64,000 bases of DNA, taken from contig NZ_CP060828.1 in NCBI RefSeq assembly GCF_014489635.1, positions 4,006,001-4,070,000 on the forward strand, in the 5' to 3' direction. Within the stretch, counting starts at the first letter, position 1. Every line of letters begins with the position of its first letter. Of the stretch, positions 61,030 to 64,000 are shown piece by piece. The position numbers and the translations under genes are program-made. Under the pieces are notes generated by a model. It was not told where the DNA came from and made no database searches. It saw nothing but the letters and a program-made list of their open reading frames with translations. The stretch comes from Streptomyces roseirectus (GTDB lineage: Bacteria > Actinomycetota > Actinomycetes > Streptomycetales > Streptomycetaceae).

Positions 61030-63063
61030 GTGCACGGACAACTGCACGGCCGGGGCGCCCTGTTCGAGGTGGAGCCACCCGGACTGCTGCCCCGGCTGAC
61101 CGGGCTGCGGCCGTACGAGCACCTGGCCGTCAAGTCCGAACACCCCGGCGTACAGCCGGTGTTGGTGCTGACCGGCGGGCGCGGACTCGGCAAGACGGCG
61201 GTGCTGGACGAGATCGAGGCGGCCTACACCGAACGCACCCGCAGGGGCGAGTCACGCAAACGCACCCCGCTGGCCCGGATCGACTGCGAGGACGACCAGT
61301 TCGCCGCGCCCCCGCACGACGAGAGCACCGACTCCTGGTCCCCGCTGTGGCAGGCCCTGCTGGTGCTCGCCGAGCAGTTGACCGAACCGGTCCGCGCGGC
61401 GGGCCAGTTGACGTTCCCCCGGCTCACGGCGGGGCTGGTCGCGGTGCGGGCCGGCGAGTGGAGCGGCGGCACCGACTCCGAGCGCATCCGGCGCGAGCTG
61501 ACCCGGCTGCTGCTGCTCAACGAGCACCGCTCCCGCTTCTCGATGGCCGGCCGCTGGGCCGCCCGCGTCGCCGCGAAGGTGATCGCCGCCGCCACCGGCC
61601 AGGGCCCGTACGTCGCGGCGGCCGTCGAGGCGACGCTGGAGGCCCTGTCGGACGGCGTGTCCTCGCGCAAGGAACAGCGCCCGTCGGCCTGGTACCGGGC
61701 CTATCCGAACGCGGGCGGCAACGCCAAGCGCGGTCTGCTGCTCCTGTCGGGCAACTTCCGCGCCGGCGGCACCTCCCGCGAGCACGCCGAACGCTGGCTG
61801 GTGCGCGCCCTGTTGGCCGACCTCGCCGAGGGGTACACCGGCATCGGCTCGCATCTGACGCGGCTGGGCAGACCCGTCGTCCTCCTCGACAACGCGGGCA
61901 CCGTCCCCGGCCCCGGCCTGCTGGACGCGGTGCTGCGGGACCGCGCGGAGGGCACCGTCGATCCGGCGGTGATCGTGGCGACCGTGCGTGGGAGCGGGGT
62001 GCCGCAGGGCGCGCAGCGGCGCGAGCTGTCCGAAGTCGCCCGGGAGCTGCGGCCGTTGCAGGGCTCCCTGCTGGTGGAGCTGCCGCCGCTCTCCCCGGAC
62101 GACACCCTCCACATCGTCGGCGCGGTCTGCGAGGACTTCGCCTACCCGCCCCAACTCCCGCACGCGATCTACCGGTTGACCGGCGGCAACCCGCTCGGCA
62201 TCGTCCTCACCGCGACGGCGGCCCGCCAACATCCCTCGCACGCGGGGACGTTGGCCCGGCTGCTGACCCGGCGCCTCCAGCTCGACGAGGAGGACCGGCG
62301 CCCGGCGTACGGCGAACTCCTGCGCCGACTGGTCCCGGCGGACCGGCTGGACGAGCTGACGGTTCTCGCGGCGGCCCACGACCACGAGTCGGCCGTCGCG
62401 CTCGCCGCCTCCCAACTCCCGGAGGACTTCGGTTCTTCGGGGGTGCGGACCCTGCGGGCGCGGCTCGTCGCGGAGGGGGTCGCGCAGGCGCCGGGGCACT
62501 TCGTCGGCGACCGGTTCGTGCGCACCCTGCTGCTCCTGCGGCTGCACCACCACAGCCCCGACCGGGCCAAGTGGCGTGACGTGCACGAGGAGTTGATCCG
62601 GCACTACGCGGACGGCCCCGCCGTCTACCGGCTCCACCACGAACTCGCCCTCGGTGACACGGCCGGCGCGGTCGCCGAACTCCGGGACGGCTTCCCCGAG
62701 TTGCCGGTCCGTGACTGGCTGGACCGGCTGCGGTTCGTCGCCTCGGCGCCCTGCTTCGGGCCCGAGGACCGGCGGGCGGCGATCGCGCTGGGGCACCGGG
62801 ACGCCGTCGGCGGGCCGCCGCCGGAGAACGCCGCGTTGCACCTGCGGGTACGGCGGCTGCTGCACGCCGTCTGGCAGGTGAGCGATCCGCTGGTGCTGCC
62901 GGATCCACGGGTGTGCGACCGGCTCAGGTTCGAACTGGAACAGCTCTCCGATCTGCGCCCGGACGGGGGCGCGCTGCTGTTCGCGGCGTCCCGGTCGTGG
63001 CCCGCGGACGCGCTGGCCGGGCGGCCGCTCGGTCTGCCGAACGACGACGAGGGGGACGTCTGA
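61030..63063 (+). CDS. P-loop ATPase of unknown function
   Basis: About 677 residues, soluble. Walker A GGRGLGKT (about residues 49-56) and Walker B-like PVVLLDNAGT (about 282-290) mark an AAA/STAND-type ATPase. An insertion with an Ala-rich helix (ARVAAKVIAAATGQ) and a helical C-terminal half follow. No HTH or TIR domain is seen. The GTG start has GGGGGGAGG just upstream; an ATG at 60952 sits directly after the katG terminator and is less likely. Its stop overlaps the next start (TGATG), so it works with the anchored binding protein. Confidence 0.8.
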   Translation: MHGQLHGRGALFEVEPPGLLPRLTGLRPYEHLAVKSEHPGVQPVLVLTGGRGLGKTAVLDEIEAAYTERTRRGESRKRTPLARIDCEDDQFAAPPHDESTDSWSPLWQALLVLAEQLTEPVRAAGQLTFPRLTAGLVAVRAGEWSGGTDSERIRRELTRLLLLNEHRSRFSMAGRWAARVAAKVIAAATGQGPYVAAAVEATLEALSDGVSSRKEQRPSAWYRAYPNAGGNAKRGLLLLSGNFRAGGTSREHAERWLVRALLADLAEGYTGIGSHLTRLGRPVVLLDNAGTVPGPGLLDAVLRDRAEGTVDPAVIVATVRGSGVPQGAQRRELSEVARELRPLQGSLLVELPPLSPDDTLHIVGAVCEDFAYPPQLPHAIYRLTGGNPLGIVLTATAARQHPSHAGTLARLLTRRLQLDEEDRRPAYGELLRRLVPADRLDELTVLAAAHDHESAVALAASQLPEDFGSSGVRTLRARLVAEGVAQAPGHFVGDRFVRTLLLLRLHHHSPDRAKWRDVHEELIRHYADGPAVYRLHHELALGDTAGAVAELRDGFPELPVRDWLDRLRFVASAPCFGPEDRRAAIALGHRDAVGGPPPENAALHLRVRRLLHAVWQVSDPLVLPDPRVCDRLRFELEQLSDLRPDGGALLFAASRSWPADALAGRPLGLPNDDEGDV

Positions 63064-64000
63064 TGCCGAGAAGGCTGCGCGAGTTCTGGTCGATCCGGCT
63101 CTACCGGTACGTCACGATCGTGGTCTCGGCCGCGCTGGTCGTCGGGGTGGTGATCGGCGTCCGGGTGCTGCTCGCCGAGGACCGGTCCTGCGCGGACGGC
63201 GTCGAACGGCCTCCGGGCAGCTCCGAGTGCGTCGGGGTGACGGCGTCGGCGTACGACTTCGGCCGGCCCCAACTCCGGGACCCCGTACGGGCGATCGCTA
63301 GGGAGAACGCGAGCCTGAAGAAGGGGTCGTACGTCACCGTCGCGCTGATGCTGCCGTACACCGCGACCGCGCCGTCCACGCTGCGGGACGTCCAACACGA
63401 GCTACAGGGCGCCTACTTGGCGCAGTGGCAGGCCAACCACGCGGCCAACGGTCAGACTCCGGCGATCCGGCTCGTGCTCGCCAACCCCGGTGCGACCAGC
63501 GCGCACTGGGACCTGATGGTGGACCGGCTCGACGAGATGACCCGCTCCGAGGACCGGCTGCGGGCCGTCGCCGGGGTCGGGAACAGCACCGAGGCCAACA
63601 AGGCGGCCGTGGCCGAGCTGACCGCGCGGGGCATTCCCGTCGTCGGCGCGTCCATCACCGCCGACGACCTCGCCAACGGGCAGCGCGGGCGGGACCCCTT
63701 CCCCGGGCTCGCGCGGGTCGCGCCGACCAACACCGACGAGGCGCGGGCACTCGCGTCCTTCGCGAAAGTGGGGGCCGGCAAGGCGATCCTCGTCTACGAC
63801 AAGCCCGGTGACCCCTACACGCGTACGCTCCAGGACTCCTTCGCCGCGCTGATCAAGGGCTCCCCCTACGAGCCCCAGCCGTTCACGCCGCCCGCCGACC
63901 GCAGTCAGGAGGGGACCACCGCGAACACCTTCCGGCAGATCACCCACCTCGTCTGCGACACGACGCCGGGGACGGACACGATCCTCTTCGCCGGGCGCCA
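63063..64000 (+). CDS. Membrane-anchored type 1 periplasmic-binding-fold protein, cut by the window edge
   Basis: 312 residues visible. A short cytoplasmic N-terminus (PRRLREFWSIRLYR), one transmembrane helix (VTIVVSAALVVGVVIGVRV) and an extracellular domain like branched-chain amino acid binding proteins (YVTVALMLPYTA, HELQGAYLAQWQAN, VAGVGNSTEANKAAVAEL, VVGASITADDL). No lipobox, so it is anchored by its signal helix. No transporter permease is adjacent; the partner is the upstream ATPase. Confidence 0.82.
   Translation, partial: MPRRLREFWSIRLYRYVTIVVSAALVVGVVIGVRVLLAEDRSCADGVERPPGSSECVGVTASAYDFGRPQLRDPVRAIARENASLKKGSYVTVALMLPYTATAPSTLRDVQHELQGAYLAQWQANHAANGQTPAIRLVLANPGATSAHWDLMVDRLDEMTRSEDRLRAVAGVGNSTEANKAAVAELTARGIPVVGASITADDLANGQRGRDPFPGLARVAPTNTDEARALASFAKVGAGKAILVYDKPGDPYTRTLQDSFAALIKGSPYEPQPFTPPADRSQEGTTANTFRQITHLVCDTTPGTDTILFAGR

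Overview
The window is high-GC DNA with strong third-position GC bias, frequent GTG starts and gene content typical of the core chromosome of a Streptomyces species: a 14-gene nuo operon, a futalosine-type menaquinone pathway, an NlpC/P60 wall hydrolase, a furA-katG pair, and kinase and regulator families of that genus. No tRNA, rRNA, CRISPR array, insertion sequence, prophage or TTA (bldA) codon was recognised. Both ends cut through genes.

Layout. 1-2801 (minus): a cell-surface saccharide module, a Wzx-like flippase cut by the left edge plus a DegT/DnrJ-type PLP enzyme. 3511-4449: an M56 membrane metallopeptidase. 4918-6981 (minus): RecQ. 7434-23299 (minus): nuoA-N, complex I, with a Rex/Crp-like operator just downstream of its putative promoter. 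24000-24806: a secreted P60 hydrolase with a long structured leader. 24981-25622: a peptide deformylase whose apparent native start is followed by an in-frame TAG at codon 7. 25638-30716: a geranylgeranyl-reductase-like flavoprotein, acetyltransferase, PASTA protein, menG, a degenerate amidohydrolase and mqnC. 30787-33523: prepilin-peptidase-like protein, a membrane protein and mqnA. 33872-38745: cold-shock protein, XRE-cupin regulator with azlCD, methyltransferase, LysR regulator and an APH(6)-like kinase. 38771-45207: a lipid module (acyl-CoA ligase; thiolase divergent from a large FabG and a MaoC hydratase; TetR regulator) with palindromic operators in the divergent promoter. 45269-51900 (minus): DUF4229 protein, acetyltransferase, mqnE, Lrp regulator, mqnM (ubiX-like), a Uma2 protein, mqnP (ubiA-like) and mqnL (ubiD-like). 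52148-57395: PLDc_N-like membrane protein, DinB protein, Ser/Thr kinase with a PQQ propeller, a 30-bp minisatellite, a transglutaminase-like protein and an orphan small protein. 58208-60874: furA-katG. 61030-64000: a cytosolic P-loop ATPase overlapping a membrane-anchored periplasmic-binding-protein gene cut by the right edge.

How the genes fit together. The dominant theme is respiration. Complex I reduces menaquinone, and much of the menaquinone pathway lies nearby: MqnA makes the first committed intermediate, MqnE and MqnC build the ring, MqnP/MqnL/MqnM prenylate and decarboxylate it, MenG methylates it, and the GGR-like enzyme may saturate the tail. The mqnB and mqnD functions are not in the window. 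A redox-type operator at nuoA and FurA control of KatG suggest the respiratory and oxidative-stress genes respond to redox state. The least explained material is the deformylase amber codon, the decapeptide-like minisatellite after the kinase gene, the recurring GTAGTAC word and duplicated element around the mqn genes, and the ATPase/anchored-receptor pair at the right edge.
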